From: Acerihabitans arboris
GTDB lineage: Bacteria; Pseudomonadota; Gammaproteobacteria; Enterobacterales; Enterobacteriaceae
Assembly (NCBI RefSeq): GCF_010131535.1
Contig: NZ_WUBS01000024.1
Coordinates: 1 to 37,519 of the forward strand
Length of the DNA: 37,519 nucleotides
Direction of reading: 5' to 3'
The notes beneath the pieces were generated by a model. That model worked only from the letters and a program-made list of their open reading frames with translations, was not told the origin of the DNA and searched no databases. Position 1 is the first letter of the stretch. Each line of letters starts with the position of its first letter. Below, one piece after another: positions 14,105 to 22,507 of the stretch. Position numbers and translations under genes: made by a program.

Positions 14105-14941
14105 ATGAAGAATCCTATGACCAATCAGATGCAGATAACAGTATTTCAAGGGACAGTTGGCGATCGCAACGACCTGGCGCGGCCCGGCGCTATGGCGATC
14201 GGCACGCTGATGGCGGAAAGGCTAGGCTTAGCACCTGAGATTATCGGCGCACCGAGTGCGGTCATTGGCCGCGGCTGGCGGGAGGCGCTGGAAGCCGCCA
14301 GGCCGCCATTGAACGCTTTATCCGATCGGCTCAATCATCTTTTCGCAGAAAATATTAAGCCTTTTACCGCATCCAGCCGCTGCGCGGCATCTTTGGCAAC
14401 ATTACCGGTGGTTGCCCGCTATTACCCTGATGCCTGCATAGTCTGGTTCGACGCCCATGCGGACCTGAATACCCCGGCCACTTCGGTGACGGGCTATCTT
14501 GGTGGTTTTTCCATCGCGGGGCCGGCCGGTTTATGGGATTCGGGTTTAGGCAGCGGTTTAGATTTATCGGCGGTAATACTGGCAGGGGCCCGTGACATTG
14601 ATCCCCCGGAGCAAAAACTGATCGACGACGGGAAGTTGCAATGGGTGCCGACAGGCGGCGGGCTGGCCGAAGGATTGCGGTGCGCCATTAACGGCCGAGC
14701 GGTTTATGTCCATCTGGATTGTGATGTATTGGAACCCGGTATCGTTCCTACGGAATATGAGGTCCCTGGAGGATTGTCATTAGACGATCTTTACCATGCC
14801 TGTCAGGTCATTGCAGAACATAGCATCATCGGCGTGGAAATTGCCGAGTTTCAGATTTCCCAGGCTGAAAACGGAGCTCCCGCTACGCCTGCCGCCCTGC
14901 TTGATGCGTTAAGCCCGTTAATTAATGGATTGGCCCGCTAA
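14105..14941 (+). CDS. Arginase / agmatinase (ureohydrolase) family protein
   Basis: The family hydrolyses guanidino compounds such as arginine, agmatine or formiminoglutamate at a binuclear Mn site. From ATG 14105 the protein has 278 aa. WFDAHAD (D116, H118, D120) and HLDCD (D205, D207) supply five of the six classical metal ligands. The first ligand, normally His in GGDHS, is replaced: the aligned stretch reads SSRCAASLATLPVV, so there is Cys93 and no His. Some family branches have GG-x-C here, so activity and metal content may differ from true arginases. An in-frame TTG at 14069 is an alternative start; neither has a strong ribosome-binding site. The last 25 codons recur as a relic at 124-201. 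A hairpin terminator follows. It is an odd cargo for a mobile island. Confidence 0.85.
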   Translation: MKNPMTNQMQITVFQGTVGDRNDLARPGAMAIGTLMAERLGLAPEIIGAPSAVIGRGWREALEAARPPLNALSDRLNHLFAENIKPFTASSRCAASLATLPVVARYYPDACIVWFDAHADLNTPATSVTGYLGGFSIAGPAGLWDSGLGSGLDLSAVILAGARDIDPPEQKLIDDGKLQWVPTGGGLAEGLRCAINGRAVYVHLDCDVLEPGIVPTEYEVPGGLSLDDLYHACQVIAEHSIIGVEIAEFQISQAENGAPATPAALLDALSPLINGLAR

Positions 14942-14957
14942 CGCGCTGCGCTTGTTT

Positions 14958-15007
14958 CCCGGCAGATAGGACGGCAATCGAGTTGCCATCCTATCTGCCG
15001 GGTCTTT
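14958..15007 (+). terminator. Hairpin terminator after the arginase-family gene
   Basis: CCCGGCAGATAGGA-C-GGCAA (14958-14977) pairs with TTGCC-A-TCCTATCTGCCGGG (14983-15002), with one mismatch and a five-base loop, followed by TCTTT. It lies between convergent genes and starts 17 bases after the arginase stop. The T-run is short, so efficiency is uncertain. Confidence 0.7.
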
Positions 15008-15049
15008 AAAAAATAAACAATCAGGTTATTACGCTCTATTATGAATTGT

Positions 15050-16282
15050 TTATTTTCGTTCTTCATCTTCTGCTTTATATGCCTTGCCAAACCGGCCAAT
15101 AATGACTTTCCGGCCTTCTTCGATCTGCGCATCCACAAAGTTCGCCCATGCCTGAAGCATCTCCCGGCGTTGCCCAAGATATTCCGCCCGGTTATAGACG
15201 CCACGAACGCCGGCGATCTTATGCGCGAGACATTTTTCCACCCAGTCGGAATTATATCCTTGCTCATGCAGTAAGGTGCTGGCCGTGCGCCGGAAATCGT
15301 GGATAACAAAATCACGCAAATTCAGATCCAGCGTACGCACGGCGGCGTTAAGCGTTGTTTTAGAGATCGGGTGCCGGTAATCATTGCGGCTGGGGAACAC
15401 ATAGGGCGACGAACCCGCCAGAAATTTAAGTTCTTCAAACATGGCCAATGCCTGGCTGGACAAGGGAACGATATGCGCCTTATCCATTTTCATGCGCTCG
15501 GCTGGAATGCGCCATTCGGCGGTGAGAAAGTTAATTTCATCCCAGGTTGCCTCGATTAACTCGCTTTTGCGCACCATACACAGAATCAGCAGATGGAGGG
15601 CCAGCTTATGGCGCCGGTTCATGCCGGAGGTGTAAATACCGCGCAGCAATATACCGATCTCTTCCGCGGTCAAAGAAACATCCCGGCTGGAGGCTTGCGC
15701 TATATAACGGGCTTCGATGGCGGCAGCGGGGTTGTTGAATATGATCCCGCGCGAGATGGCATAGGCCAGCATGCGTTTCAGCACATTTCGGGCGAGAAGG
15801 GCGACATGATCGGAGCCGCGCAGCTTGATACGGTCGATTACCTCCTGTACCTGGGCGGTGGTGAGCTCTTCGATCTTTGCGTGTCCGATAACGGTAATAA
15901 TATCTTTATCGAGAATGCGCACGATATTACGCGGGTGCCGGTTGGTACGCTCAACGATATCCGTTAGCCAGCGTTTCGAGAAGGCATCCACTGTAGTGGG
16001 TTCTTTTTGCTTGGTTTTATCTTGCTGCTTTTTCTGTGCCGGACTGACGCCGTGAGCGATCATGGCGCGGCATTCCTCGCGCCAGCGCCGGGCTTCGGCA
16101 AGCGTGAACGCCGGATACTCGCCCAGGGTGGCCTTCTCTTGCTTACCCAAAAAGCGATAGCGCAGACGCCAGACCTTGCGGCCTGTTGGCAGAATCTCGA
16201 TAAACAGCCCATTACCATCCGCGACTTGCCATGTGCTGCTTCGAGCGGTGAGACTTTTCAGCTTGGTATCTGTAAGCGCCAT
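15050..16282 (-). CDS. int: P4-like tyrosine integrase, mnmE-adjacent
   Basis: A 410-aa site-specific recombinase. The N-terminal arm-binding domain of P4-type integrases (DUF4102-like) is visible: LTDTKLKSL, then VADGNGLFIEI and KQEKATLGEYPAFTLAEAR. The catalytic residues are R238 (CMVRKSELIE), a lysine in MKMDKAH, H328-x-x-R331 (HDFRRTAST), H354 (LAHKIAGVRG) and Y363. The gene reads away from mnmE, and its start lies about 320 bp from the mnmE 3' end, the usual place for an island integrase. Repeats TGTGCCCA/TGGGCACA in that gap are likely its arm sites. It is expected to recombine the mnmE 3' end with the island's attP. Confidence 0.92.
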   Translation of the reverse strand: MALTDTKLKSLTARSSTWQVADGNGLFIEILPTGRKVWRLRYRFLGKQEKATLGEYPAFTLAEARRWREECRAMIAHGVSPAQKKQQDKTKQKEPTTVDAFSKRWLTDIVERTNRHPRNIVRILDKDIITVIGHAKIEELTTAQVQEVIDRIKLRGSDHVALLARNVLKRMLAYAISRGIIFNNPAAAIEARYIAQASSRDVSLTAEEIGILLRGIYTSGMNRRHKLALHLLILCMVRKSELIEATWDEINFLTAEWRIPAERMKMDKAHIVPLSSQALAMFEELKFLAGSSPYVFPSRNDYRHPISKTTLNAAVRTLDLNLRDFVIHDFRRTASTLLHEQGYNSDWVEKCLAHKIAGVRGVYNRAEYLGQRREMLQAWANFVDAQIEEGRKVIIGRFGKAYKAEDEERK

Positions 16283-16296
16283 ATTTCACCTACCTT

Positions 16297-16490
16297 TGTG
16301 CCCATGAGATAAGTGTTCAATATATTGATAATAATATTTTTTTAAGAACTACCAATTCTTGCCGTGCCCATAGAAAAGGCAATTTGCCTGTTTTTTATAC
16401 TATTTTTTGTGCCTTTTGGGTACTATTTTTAGGCTAAAATTTGAACATGGGCACATTGAAAACCGATGCATGGGCACAGACGCGGGCACA
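16297..16490. promoter_or_regulatory. Integrase arm-type sites and int promoter region (attP arm)
   Basis: The motif TGTGCCCAT occurs at 16297-16305, with CGTGCCCAT at 16363-16371 and a weaker TGTGCCTTT at 16409-16417. In the opposite orientation are ATGGGCACA at 16447-16455 and 16470-16478, and GCGGGCACA at 16482-16490. Two sets of inverted short sites next to an integrase gene are typical of arm-type binding sites. The AT-rich DNA between them (16320-16450) could be bent by IHF-like proteins and must also contain the int promoter, so the integrase probably represses itself. The remaining bases up to mnmE (16491-16602) hold a perfect 12-bp palindrome, GTGGACGTCCAC (16581-16592). Confidence 0.65.
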
Positions 16491-16602
16491 AAAATTGCTG
16501 GCTTTCAGCGGAAGGGTATAGACCAGAATGGAAATAAAAATCCAATAAAACAATCAGTAATATGGGATTAGCAGAACGGGGTGGACGTCCACGGAACTGG
16601 AC

Positions 16603-16632
16603 TCACTTCCCGATACAAAAACTCGAAAATAT
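16603..16632. other. attL-like site: 3' end of mnmE
   Basis: The last codons and stop of mnmE ([13 protein letters not shown] on the minus strand) read TTTTGTATCGGGAAGTGA. This corresponds to the 18-bp attachment core of SGI1-type islands (TTCTGTATCGGTAAGTAA), with changes. A related sequence lies at 4290-4317 in the same orientation. Integration here keeps the MnmE protein intact, including the essential C-I-G-K end. Confidence 0.55.
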
Positions 16633-17967
16633 CCTCCCCAGCAAATCATCCGAGCTAAACTCTCCGGTAATTTCGCTCAGCGCCCGCTGCGCCAGCCTCA
16701 GTTCCTCCGCCAGCAATTCCCCAGCGTAAGCACTCACTAACTGTTCTTTGCCCTGTACCAAATGTTCCCCGGCGATATCAAGCGCCTGCAAATGACGCCG
16801 CCTCGCCAAAAAACCGCCCTCCAGGCTGCCGTTAAAGCCGACGCTTTGTTGCAAATGTTCACGCAGCAGGTCGACCCCATCCCCAGACTGGGCGGAAAGG
16901 GTAATAAGCGAGTGACCGCTTACTTTTCCGATGCCGGGACTTTCCCCAGTCAGGTCCGCCTTATTGCGTATCACCGTCAGTGGCAGGCTCGGCGGAATGC
17001 GCGCAATCAGCTCCGGCCATAGCTGGTCGGGGTCATTAACGGCGGTGCTGGCGCCGTCCACCATCAGTAATATGTGATCGGCCTGCTCGATTTCCTGCCA
17101 GGCGCGCTCGATGCCAATGCGTTCCACCTCGTCGCCGGCTTCGCGCAGGCCGGCGGTATCGATGATATGCAGCGGCATGCCGTTCAGCAAAATATGCTCG
17201 CGCAGTACGTCGCGGGTAGTGCCGGCGATAGCGGTGACGATGGCCGCCTCGCGCCCGGCCAGGGCGTTCAGCAGGCTGGATTTGCCGGCATTGGGCCTGC
17301 CCGCGATCACCACCTTCATGCCCTCGCGCAGCAGGCTGCCCTGGCGGGCTTCTAAACGCACCTGGCGCAGGTCGCCCATGACGCGGTTAAGGCTACCTTC
17401 GATTTTGCCGTCGGAAAGGAAATCAATTTCCTCATCGGGAAAGTCGATAGCCGCCTCGACGTAAATCCTAAGGTTAGTGAGTGCTTCCACCATGTGATGC
17501 ACCCGCTGTGAAAATACACCCTGCAACGAGTTTACCGCCGAACGGGCCGCCTGCTCGGAGCTGGCGTCGATCAGATCGGCAATGGCCTCGGCCTGGGCCA
17601 GATCCAGCTTATCGTTGAGAAAGGCACGCTCCGAGAACTCGCCCGGGCGGGCAATACGCAGCCCTGGCAGGCCCAGGATGCGTTTTAACAGCATATCCAG
17701 TATCACCGGGCCGCCATGGCCCTGTAACTCCAATACGTCCTCGCCGGTGAAGGAATTGGGGCCGGGAAAGAACAGCGCGATGCCCTGGTCCAGCGTCGTG
17801 CCGTCCGCGGCGCGAAACGGCAGGTAATCCGCATAGCGGGGCCTGGGTAATTTGCCGAGCACCTGGCGCGCCACCTGGGCGGCCAATGGTCCGGAAACGC
17901 GCAGCATGCCCACCCCGCCGCGCCCCGGCGGCGTCGCTTGGGCGACGATGGTATCCATTTGGCTCAT
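16603..17967 (-). CDS. mnmE: tRNA modification GTPase MnmE (TrmE)
   Basis: With MnmG (GidA) it makes the 5-carboxymethylaminomethyl group on U34 of certain tRNAs, using a tetrahydrofolate derivative. The protein has 454 aa, the E. coli length. The N-terminal folate-binding domain (1-118) precedes the helical domain with an inserted G domain: GRPNAGKS (223-230), the AGTTRD switch (248-253), DTAG (270-273) and NKAD (335-338). The conserved end CIGK (451-454) includes the functional cysteine. I start at ATG 17967 (MSQMDTIVA); an upstream in-frame ATG at 18009 would place the coding sequence inside the terminator hairpin. Its 3' end serves as the island attachment site. Confidence 0.97.
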   Translation of the reverse strand: MSQMDTIVAQATPPGRGGVGMLRVSGPLAAQVARQVLGKLPRPRYADYLPFRAADGTTLDQGIALFFPGPNSFTGEDVLELQGHGGPVILDMLLKRILGLPGLRIARPGEFSERAFLNDKLDLAQAEAIADLIDASSEQAARSAVNSLQGVFSQRVHHMVEALTNLRIYVEAAIDFPDEEIDFLSDGKIEGSLNRVMGDLRQVRLEARQGSLLREGMKVVIAGRPNAGKSSLLNALAGREAAIVTAIAGTTRDVLREHILLNGMPLHIIDTAGLREAGDEVERIGIERAWQEIEQADHILLMVDGASTAVNDPDQLWPELIARIPPSLPLTVIRNKADLTGESPGIGKVSGHSLITLSAQSGDGVDLLREHLQQSVGFNGSLEGGFLARRRHLQALDIAGEHLVQGKEQLVSAYAGELLAEELRLAQRALSEITGEFSSDDLLGRIFSSFCIGK

Positions 17968-17998
17968 ACTGTTCTCTCTTCGCGCCGCTGGCGCGCTT

Positions 17999-18032
17999 AA
18001 AAAAGCCAAGGCGGTCAGATGACCGCCTTGGC
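17999..18032 (-). terminator. Intrinsic terminator between yidC and mnmE
   Basis: On the minus strand GCCAAGGCGGTCA pairs perfectly with TGACCGCCTTGGC (18005-18017 with 18020-18032) and is followed by six T (17999-18004). It lies 29 bases after the yidC stop and only about 30 bases before the mnmE start codon. A second small hairpin (CGCGCC-GCT-GGCGCG, 17981-17995) sits just before the mnmE ribosome-binding site. Confidence 0.88.
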
Positions 18033-18061
18033 AAGGTTAGCGTCCGGGAGACCGTCTGGGA

Positions 18062-19708
18062 TTATTTCTTTTTGTCGCGGCTGTGCAGCCCGCGTTTTTC
18101 CAGGCCGCGATAAATCAACTGCTGCTGGATAATGGTCACCATGTTGCTGACGATATAGTACAGCACCAGGCCCGACGGGAACCACAGGAAGAACACCGTA
18201 AAGATAACCGGCATAAAGGTCATCACTTTCTGCTGCATCGGATCGGCGACGGTGGTCGGCGACATTTTCTGGATGAAGAACATCGTGATGCCCATCAGGA
18301 TCGGCAGGATATAAAACGGGTCCTGGGCGGACAGGTCTTGTATCCACAGGATAAACGGCGCGCCGCGCAGCTCGATGGAGCCCATCAGCATATAGTACAG
18401 CGCCAGGAATATCGGCATCTGTACCACCAGCGGCAGGCAGCCGCCCAGCGGATTAACCTTTTCCGATTTATACAGCGCCATCATTTCCTGGCTCATGCGC
18501 TGCTTGTCGTCACCGATTTTCTCACGCATGGCCGCCAGCTTAGGCTGCAGCATGCGCATCTTCGCCATGGAGGTGTACTGCGCCTTGGTCAGCGGGTACA
18601 TAATGCCACGAACGATAAAGGTGATAACGATAATGGAGAAGCCCCAGTTGCCCACATAGCTGTGGATAAACTTCAGCAGCTTGAACAACGGCTGGCTGAT
18701 AAACCACAGCCAGCCGTAATCCACGGTCAGATCCAGGTGAGGGGCGACCGCCGCCATCTTGTCCTGGATTTCAGGTCCGACCCATAACGTCGCGGCCAGC
18801 GTGCTTTCGCTGCCCGGGGCAACGGTTACCGGCGTGGATTTAAAGCCCACCGCGGCCTGGCCGTTATCCATATGGGTGGTAAAGAACGTATTGGCGCCCT
18901 GCGTGCCCGGGATCCAGGCGGTGGCGAAATATTGCTGCAGCATGGCCACCCAGCCGCCCTGGGTATTGATGCTCAGCGGCTCGTCTTTGATATCGCTAAA
19001 GCTGTATTTCTTATATTTAGTGTCGCTGGACGAGTAGGCCGCGCCGCGATAGGTATGCAGGGCAAAATTGCTGCTGCCGGTATCGCGATGCTTGGGTAAA
19101 TCGACGGATTGTTTTAATTGGCCGAACAAGGCCAGCTCAAGCGGCTTGTCGCTGGTGTTGTTAACGCCGTATTCGACGCCCACCGCGTAATCGCCCCGTT
19201 TCAGGATAAAGGTCTTGGTGTACGCCACGCCGTCGGCGCCGGTGTAGGTCAGGGGAACGCGCAGCTCGCCCTGGTTATCGGCCAGTACATAGGTGTCCTG
19301 GTTGATATTGTAGAGCGGGCGCTCGCCGTTGGCCGGGTTGTCCGGGCCGCTTTTGCCGGTCAGGCCGCTTTGCGCCTGGTAGACAAACTCGGGGGAGGTT
19401 TCCAGCAGGTGGAAAGGCTGGTCGGAACCCAGTTTATCAGGATAGGTCAGCAGATGGGCCTGCTCGATATCGCCGCCGCGGGCATTAATAGTCAGTGAAA
19501 GCACGTCGGTCTTCACTTTGATCAGTTGCCCCTGGCCGCTGGCCGGTAGTCCCTGAGTTACTGCTGCGTCACCGGTTGCCGTGTTCGCTGTCTGTTGCGT
19601 CGTCGTGGCGGCCTGCTGCTGCGGATTGTGGTCCGTCTGCCAGGTCTGCCAGATCATGAAAGACACGAACAGCAGAGCGATGACAAGAAGATTGCGTTGC
19701 GAATCCAT
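18062..19708 (-). CDS. yidC: Membrane protein insertase YidC
   Basis: Inserts and folds inner-membrane proteins, alone or with SecYEG. The 548-aa length and the opening [20 protein letters not shown] match the Gram-negative form, with an N-terminal membrane anchor, a large periplasmic beta-domain (about 60-340) and the conserved C-terminal insertase core with five membrane helices (from about 345: [57 protein letters not shown], and so on). The cytoplasmic tail ends in a basic SRDKKK. It starts 2 bp after the yidD stop in the conserved rpmH-rnpA-yidD-yidC order and is followed by an intrinsic terminator. Confidence 0.98.
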   Translation of the reverse strand: MDSQRNLLVIALLFVSFMIWQTWQTDHNPQQQAATTTQQTANTATGDAAVTQGLPASGQGQLIKVKTDVLSLTINARGGDIEQAHLLTYPDKLGSDQPFHLLETSPEFVYQAQSGLTGKSGPDNPANGERPLYNINQDTYVLADNQGELRVPLTYTGADGVAYTKTFILKRGDYAVGVEYGVNNTSDKPLELALFGQLKQSVDLPKHRDTGSSNFALHTYRGAAYSSSDTKYKKYSFSDIKDEPLSINTQGGWVAMLQQYFATAWIPGTQGANTFFTTHMDNGQAAVGFKSTPVTVAPGSESTLAATLWVGPEIQDKMAAVAPHLDLTVDYGWLWFISQPLFKLLKFIHSYVGNWGFSIIVITFIVRGIMYPLTKAQYTSMAKMRMLQPKLAAMREKIGDDKQRMSQEMMALYKSEKVNPLGGCLPLVVQMPIFLALYYMLMGSIELRGAPFILWIQDLSAQDPFYILPILMGITMFFIQKMSPTTVADPMQQKVMTFMPVIFTVFFLWFPSGLVLYYIVSNMVTIIQQQLIYRGLEKRGLHSRDKKK

Positions 19709-19710
19709 CG

Positions 19711-19968
19711 TTAGTGTTCTCTGTTATCGTTGGTTTTCGGCGGCACGGGGTCATCGCCACCTGGGTTCAAAGGATGGCATTTTAATACGCGTTTCAATGT
19801 CAACCAACTTCCTTTTAACATTCCGAACCGGCGTATCGCCTCAATACCGTACTGCGAGCAACTGGGCTGGAACCGGCAGTGAGATCCCAGCAACGGGCTG
19901 ATAATCAGCTGATACCCACGTATCAACCCGATTAACAACCTGGAGACTGGCGACAATGGCGGCGCCAT
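19711..19968 (-). CDS. yidD: Membrane protein insertion efficiency factor YidD
   Basis: An 85-aa small protein with an amphipathic N-terminal segment ([20 protein letters not shown]) and the signature [15 protein letters not shown], then [12 protein letters not shown], all typical of the YidD (DUF37) family. It acts at the inner membrane and assists YidC-dependent insertion. It overlaps the end of rnpA by 37 bp in a different frame, as in E. coli, so translation of the two is probably coupled. Confidence 0.97.
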   Translation of the reverse strand: MAPPLSPVSRLLIGLIRGYQLIISPLLGSHCRFQPSCSQYGIEAIRRFGMLKGSWLTLKRVLKCHPLNPGGDDPVPPKTNDNREH

Positions 19969-20291
19969 AATTTTTCCAACGCTTCCGTCAAGGCATGGTT
20001 GTCCAGGTCCTGCACCCCTTTTTTGGCGATGACGACAAAATCCATGGCGGGCAGGGCGTGCTGATGCGTCCGGAAGCTTTCTCGCGTAAGTCGCTTGATC
20101 CGGTTGCGTTCATGGGCCCGTTTGACATGCTTTTTTGCGACCGTCAGACCGACGCGGGGATGCCCCAGCGTATTCAGGCGGCCGAGGATGGTGATTTGCG
20201 GCGTGCCGGCCCGTTGTGGCTGCTGGAAGACGAAAGTAAAATGATTGGGAGTTAACAACCGTAACTCCCTGGGAAAAGCTAGCTTAACCAC
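19932..20291 (-). CDS. rnpA: Ribonuclease P protein component
   Basis: Protein subunit of RNase P, which removes 5' leaders from tRNA precursors by binding the catalytic RNA and the leader. The 119-aa sequence starts [20 protein letters not shown] and contains the RNR motif region ([20 protein letters not shown], about 53-72) that contacts the RNA. It is 17 bp downstream of rpmH and shares that gene's promoter. Confidence 0.98.
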   Translation of the reverse strand: MVKLAFPRELRLLTPNHFTFVFQQPQRAGTPQITILGRLNTLGHPRVGLTVAKKHVKRAHERNRIKRLTRESFRTHQHALPAMDFVVIAKKGVQDLDNHALTEALEKLWRRHCRQSPGC

Positions 20292-20308
20292 CGGGGGGGT
20301 TAGCTTTA

Positions 20309-20452
20309 TTACTTAGAAGATACGGACAGACGTGTACGGCCTTTAGCACGGCGACGTGCCAAAACCAGACGACCATTCTTCGTTGCCATACGAGTACGGA
20401 AACCGTGGGTACGGTTGCGTTTCAAGACGGACGGTTGGAAAGTGCGTTTCAT
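20309..20452 (-). CDS. rpmH: 50S ribosomal protein L34
   Basis: Encodes 47 aa: [20 protein letters not shown] then [20 protein letters not shown] and RLSVSSK. This is the short, very basic L34 of the large subunit with its conserved [21 protein letters not shown] core. It is one residue longer than the E. coli protein. It is the first gene of the rpmH-rnpA-yidD-yidC transcript and has a near-consensus promoter 107-135 bp upstream. Confidence 0.98.
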   Translation of the reverse strand: MKRTFQPSVLKRNRTHGFRTRMATKNGRLVLARRRAKGRTRLSVSSK

Positions 20453-20558
20453 AGCGATTTATACCTAAACAAATGTGTGACTTCACAGTAAACGCGTTTG
20501 GCTACTCGGCGTGAAAAAGACCGACGCCTCAATCGCATCAAAGGACAAAGAGGCGGGG

Positions 20559-20587
20559 ATTGTAATAATTGTACAGTCCTGAGTCAA
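20559..20587 (-). promoter_or_regulatory. rpmH promoter, sigma-70 type
   Basis: Read on the minus strand, TTGACT (20582-20587) and TACAAT (20559-20564) are separated by exactly 17 bases. Each hexamer has one mismatch to consensus. The spacing to the rpmH start leaves a leader of about 100 nt. Confidence 0.88.
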
Positions 20588-20734
20588 TTCTCATCACGTT
20601 TTACCCACCTGGGTACCCGTGTCCATCCCGGCATTCCCGTCCGGCTATCACGCAAAAACAGGTGAAGCCAGACAAGCGGACCAGGTGTCACGCGTAGGGC
20701 TGAGAATTATACGGGTTCCGGGGCAAAGCGCAAG

Positions 20735-21107
20735 GATCTGCCGGGATCAACCGCATTATTATTAGGATCCCGGGTCGCCGGGCATTGGTCGAAATTCAGA
20801 CTATGCTTAATTTCACTGATATAAGAGTTACATTTTATCCAGCGGATGGAGAATCGGTTACACTCTTCCCCGCCCTTGCCAGCCTGTGGATAAAAAGGAT
20901 CAAAACTGTGTAGAAGAGGAGGATCTTAACCGCGCTTTGCGTTATGATCCGCAGTCCCTGACGGGGATCCTCCGGGGATTTCGTTGCGGTAAACCGTTAA
21001 AGGCGGTTCGCGGGTTGCCATCGCGGTAGCCGGTGTCAAAAAGATGATCCTGAATCATACAGTTGTGTTTCTTTTCTTTTGTTGATCTTGTTCGATTGGA
21101 GTCCGCC
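20735..21107 (+). promoter_or_regulatory. dnaA regulatory region, GATC-dense
   Basis: The region upstream of dnaA holds eight GATC (Dam) sites in about 315 bp (20735, 20745, 20766, 20898, 20922, 20946, 20966, 21046). Its layout closely follows the E. coli dnaA leader: a TTACACT element (20859-20865 area), CCTGTGGATAA, and TTATGATCCGCAGTCCC at 20942-20958, which matches the dnaAP2 -10 area. This suggests control by DnaA binding and by SeqA/Dam methylation after replication. The remaining bases between the rpmH promoter and 20735 contain nothing I recognise. Confidence 0.7.
20885..20893 (-). promoter_or_regulatory. DnaA box (TTATCCACA, perfect)
   Basis: TGTGGATAA on the plus strand is the exact complement of the consensus 9-mer. 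It lies about 215 bp upstream of the dnaA start, at the position of the E. coli autoregulatory box between the two dnaA promoters. A weaker relative, TTATCCAGC, lies near 20835. Confidence 0.85.
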
Positions 21108-22505
21108 GTGTCACTTTCGCTCTGGCAGCAATGCCTTGCCCGACTACAGGATGAGTTACCTGCCACAGAATTCAGTATGTGGATTCGCCCTTTGCAGGCG
21201 GAACTCAATGACAACACGCTGGCGCTATATGCTCCGAATCGTTTTGTCCTGGATTGGGTGCGCGATAAGTATTTGAATAATATCAATGGATTATTAAACG
21301 ATTTTTGCGGCACCGATGCGCCATTGCTACGTTTCGAGGTCGGCAGCAAACCGCCCCTGTCGGTAGTGGTTGCCCACCAGCAGCAGCCCGTCAGCCATGC
21401 CAGCGAGGCGCCGGTGCAGGCGTCCCGTCCCAGGCCCGCGCGGCCAAGCTGGGACAGCTCGCCGGTGCAGCCTGAACTGTCTTACCGTTCGAATTTAAAT
21501 CCCAAGCACAACTTTGATAACTTCGTCGAAGGCAAGTCCAACCAGCTCGCGCGCGCGGCGGCGCGCCAGGTGGCCGACAACCCCGGCGGCGCTTATAATC
21601 CGCTGTTTTTGTACGGCGGCACCGGGCTGGGCAAGACGCATCTGCTGCAGGCGGTGGGCAACGGCATTATGGCGCGTAAAGCCAATGCCCGGGTGGTCTA
21701 TATGCATTCCGAGCGTTTTGTGCAGGATATGGTGAAAGCCCTGCAGAACAACGCCATCGAAGAATTCAAGCGCTACTATCGCTCCGTCGACGCCCTGCTG
21801 ATCGATGATATCCAGTTTTTTGCCAATAAAGAGCGCTCGCAGGAAGAATTTTTCCATACCTTTAACGCGCTTTTGGAAGGCAATCAGCAAATCATCCTGA
21901 CCTCCGACCGCTACCCTAAGGAGATCAACGGAGTGGAGGATCGTCTGAAATCACGCTTCGGCTGGGGCCTGACGGTGGCGATCGAGCCGCCGGAGCTGGA
22001 AACCCGCGTGGCGATCCTGATGAAAAAAGCCGACGAGAACGATATCCGCCTGCCGGGGGAAGTGGCTTTTTTTATTGCCAAGCGGTTGCGCTCCAACGTG
22101 CGTGAGCTGGAAGGCGCCCTGAACCGGGTGATCGCCAACGCCAACTTTACCGGCCGCGCCATTACCATTGATTTTGTGCGCGAGGCGCTGCGCGATCTGC
22201 TCGCCCTGCAGGAAAAACTGGTTACCATCGATAATATCCAGAAAACCGTGGCGGAATATTATAAAATCAAGGTGGCCGATCTGCTGTCGAAGCGGCGATC
22301 CCGCTCCGTGGCCCGTCCGCGGCAGATGGCGATGGCGTTATCAAAAGAGCTGACCAACCATAGCCTGCCAGAAATCGGCGACGCTTTTGGCGGACGCGAC
22401 CATACGACGGTGCTGCACGCCTGCCGGAAAATAGAGCAGCTGCGTGAAGAGAGCCACGATATCAAAGAAGATTACTCCAACTTAATCAGAACATTATCTT
22501 CCTAA
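21108..22505 (+). CDS. dnaA: Chromosomal replication initiator DnaA
   Basis: An AAA+ protein that binds DnaA boxes at oriC, melts the origin and loads DnaB; it also represses its own gene. The product is 465 aa. Domain I is [20 protein letters not shown] onward, a variable proline-rich linker follows (about 85-130), then Walker A GGTGLGKT (170-177), Walker B LLIDDIQ, and the C-terminal DnaA signature [15 protein letters not shown] (from 428). I start at GTG 21108, as in E. coli, because GGAG (21098-21101) lies 6 nt before it and domain I begins exactly there; the frame is open further upstream without family similarity. dnaN follows after 2 bp. Confidence 0.98.
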   Translation: MSLSLWQQCLARLQDELPATEFSMWIRPLQAELNDNTLALYAPNRFVLDWVRDKYLNNINGLLNDFCGTDAPLLRFEVGSKPPLSVVVAHQQQPVSHASEAPVQASRPRPARPSWDSSPVQPELSYRSNLNPKHNFDNFVEGKSNQLARAAARQVADNPGGAYNPLFLYGGTGLGKTHLLQAVGNGIMARKANARVVYMHSERFVQDMVKALQNNAIEEFKRYYRSVDALLIDDIQFFANKERSQEEFFHTFNALLEGNQQIILTSDRYPKEINGVEDRLKSRFGWGLTVAIEPPELETRVAILMKKADENDIRLPGEVAFFIAKRLRSNVRELEGALNRVIANANFTGRAITIDFVREALRDLLALQEKLVTIDNIQKTVAEYYKIKVADLLSKRRSRSVARPRQMAMALSKELTNHSLPEIGDAFGGRDHTTVLHACRKIEQLREESHDIKEDYSNLIRTLSS

Positions 22506-22507
22506 CT

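Larger units (their letters stand above)
4290..16632. mobile_element. Candidate genomic island integrated at the 3' end of mnmE
   Basis: The limits are two imperfect direct copies of the mnmE 3' end (4290-4317 and 16603-16632). A tyrosine integrase gene lies next to mnmE, with clustered arm-type sites between them. The interior differs from the core: 4.6-10.2 kb is very AT-rich, and there is a RepA-like ATPase and a second recombinase-like gene. SGI1 and its relatives use the same target (trmE = mnmE) and also place their integrase beside it. This is not SGI1 itself, since none of the SGI1 conjugation-related or resistance genes is recognised. It may be a composite of more than one element. 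Confidence 0.6.

Noticed and set aside
14938..15315. 125-codon minus-strand frame covering the int 3' end and the terminator
   Set aside because: Overlaps the integrase gene and runs through the hairpin; no protein family resemblance.
17968..18009. Upstream ATG for mnmE at 18009
   Set aside because: The added residues are encoded by terminator hairpin sequence and do not match the conserved MnmE start.
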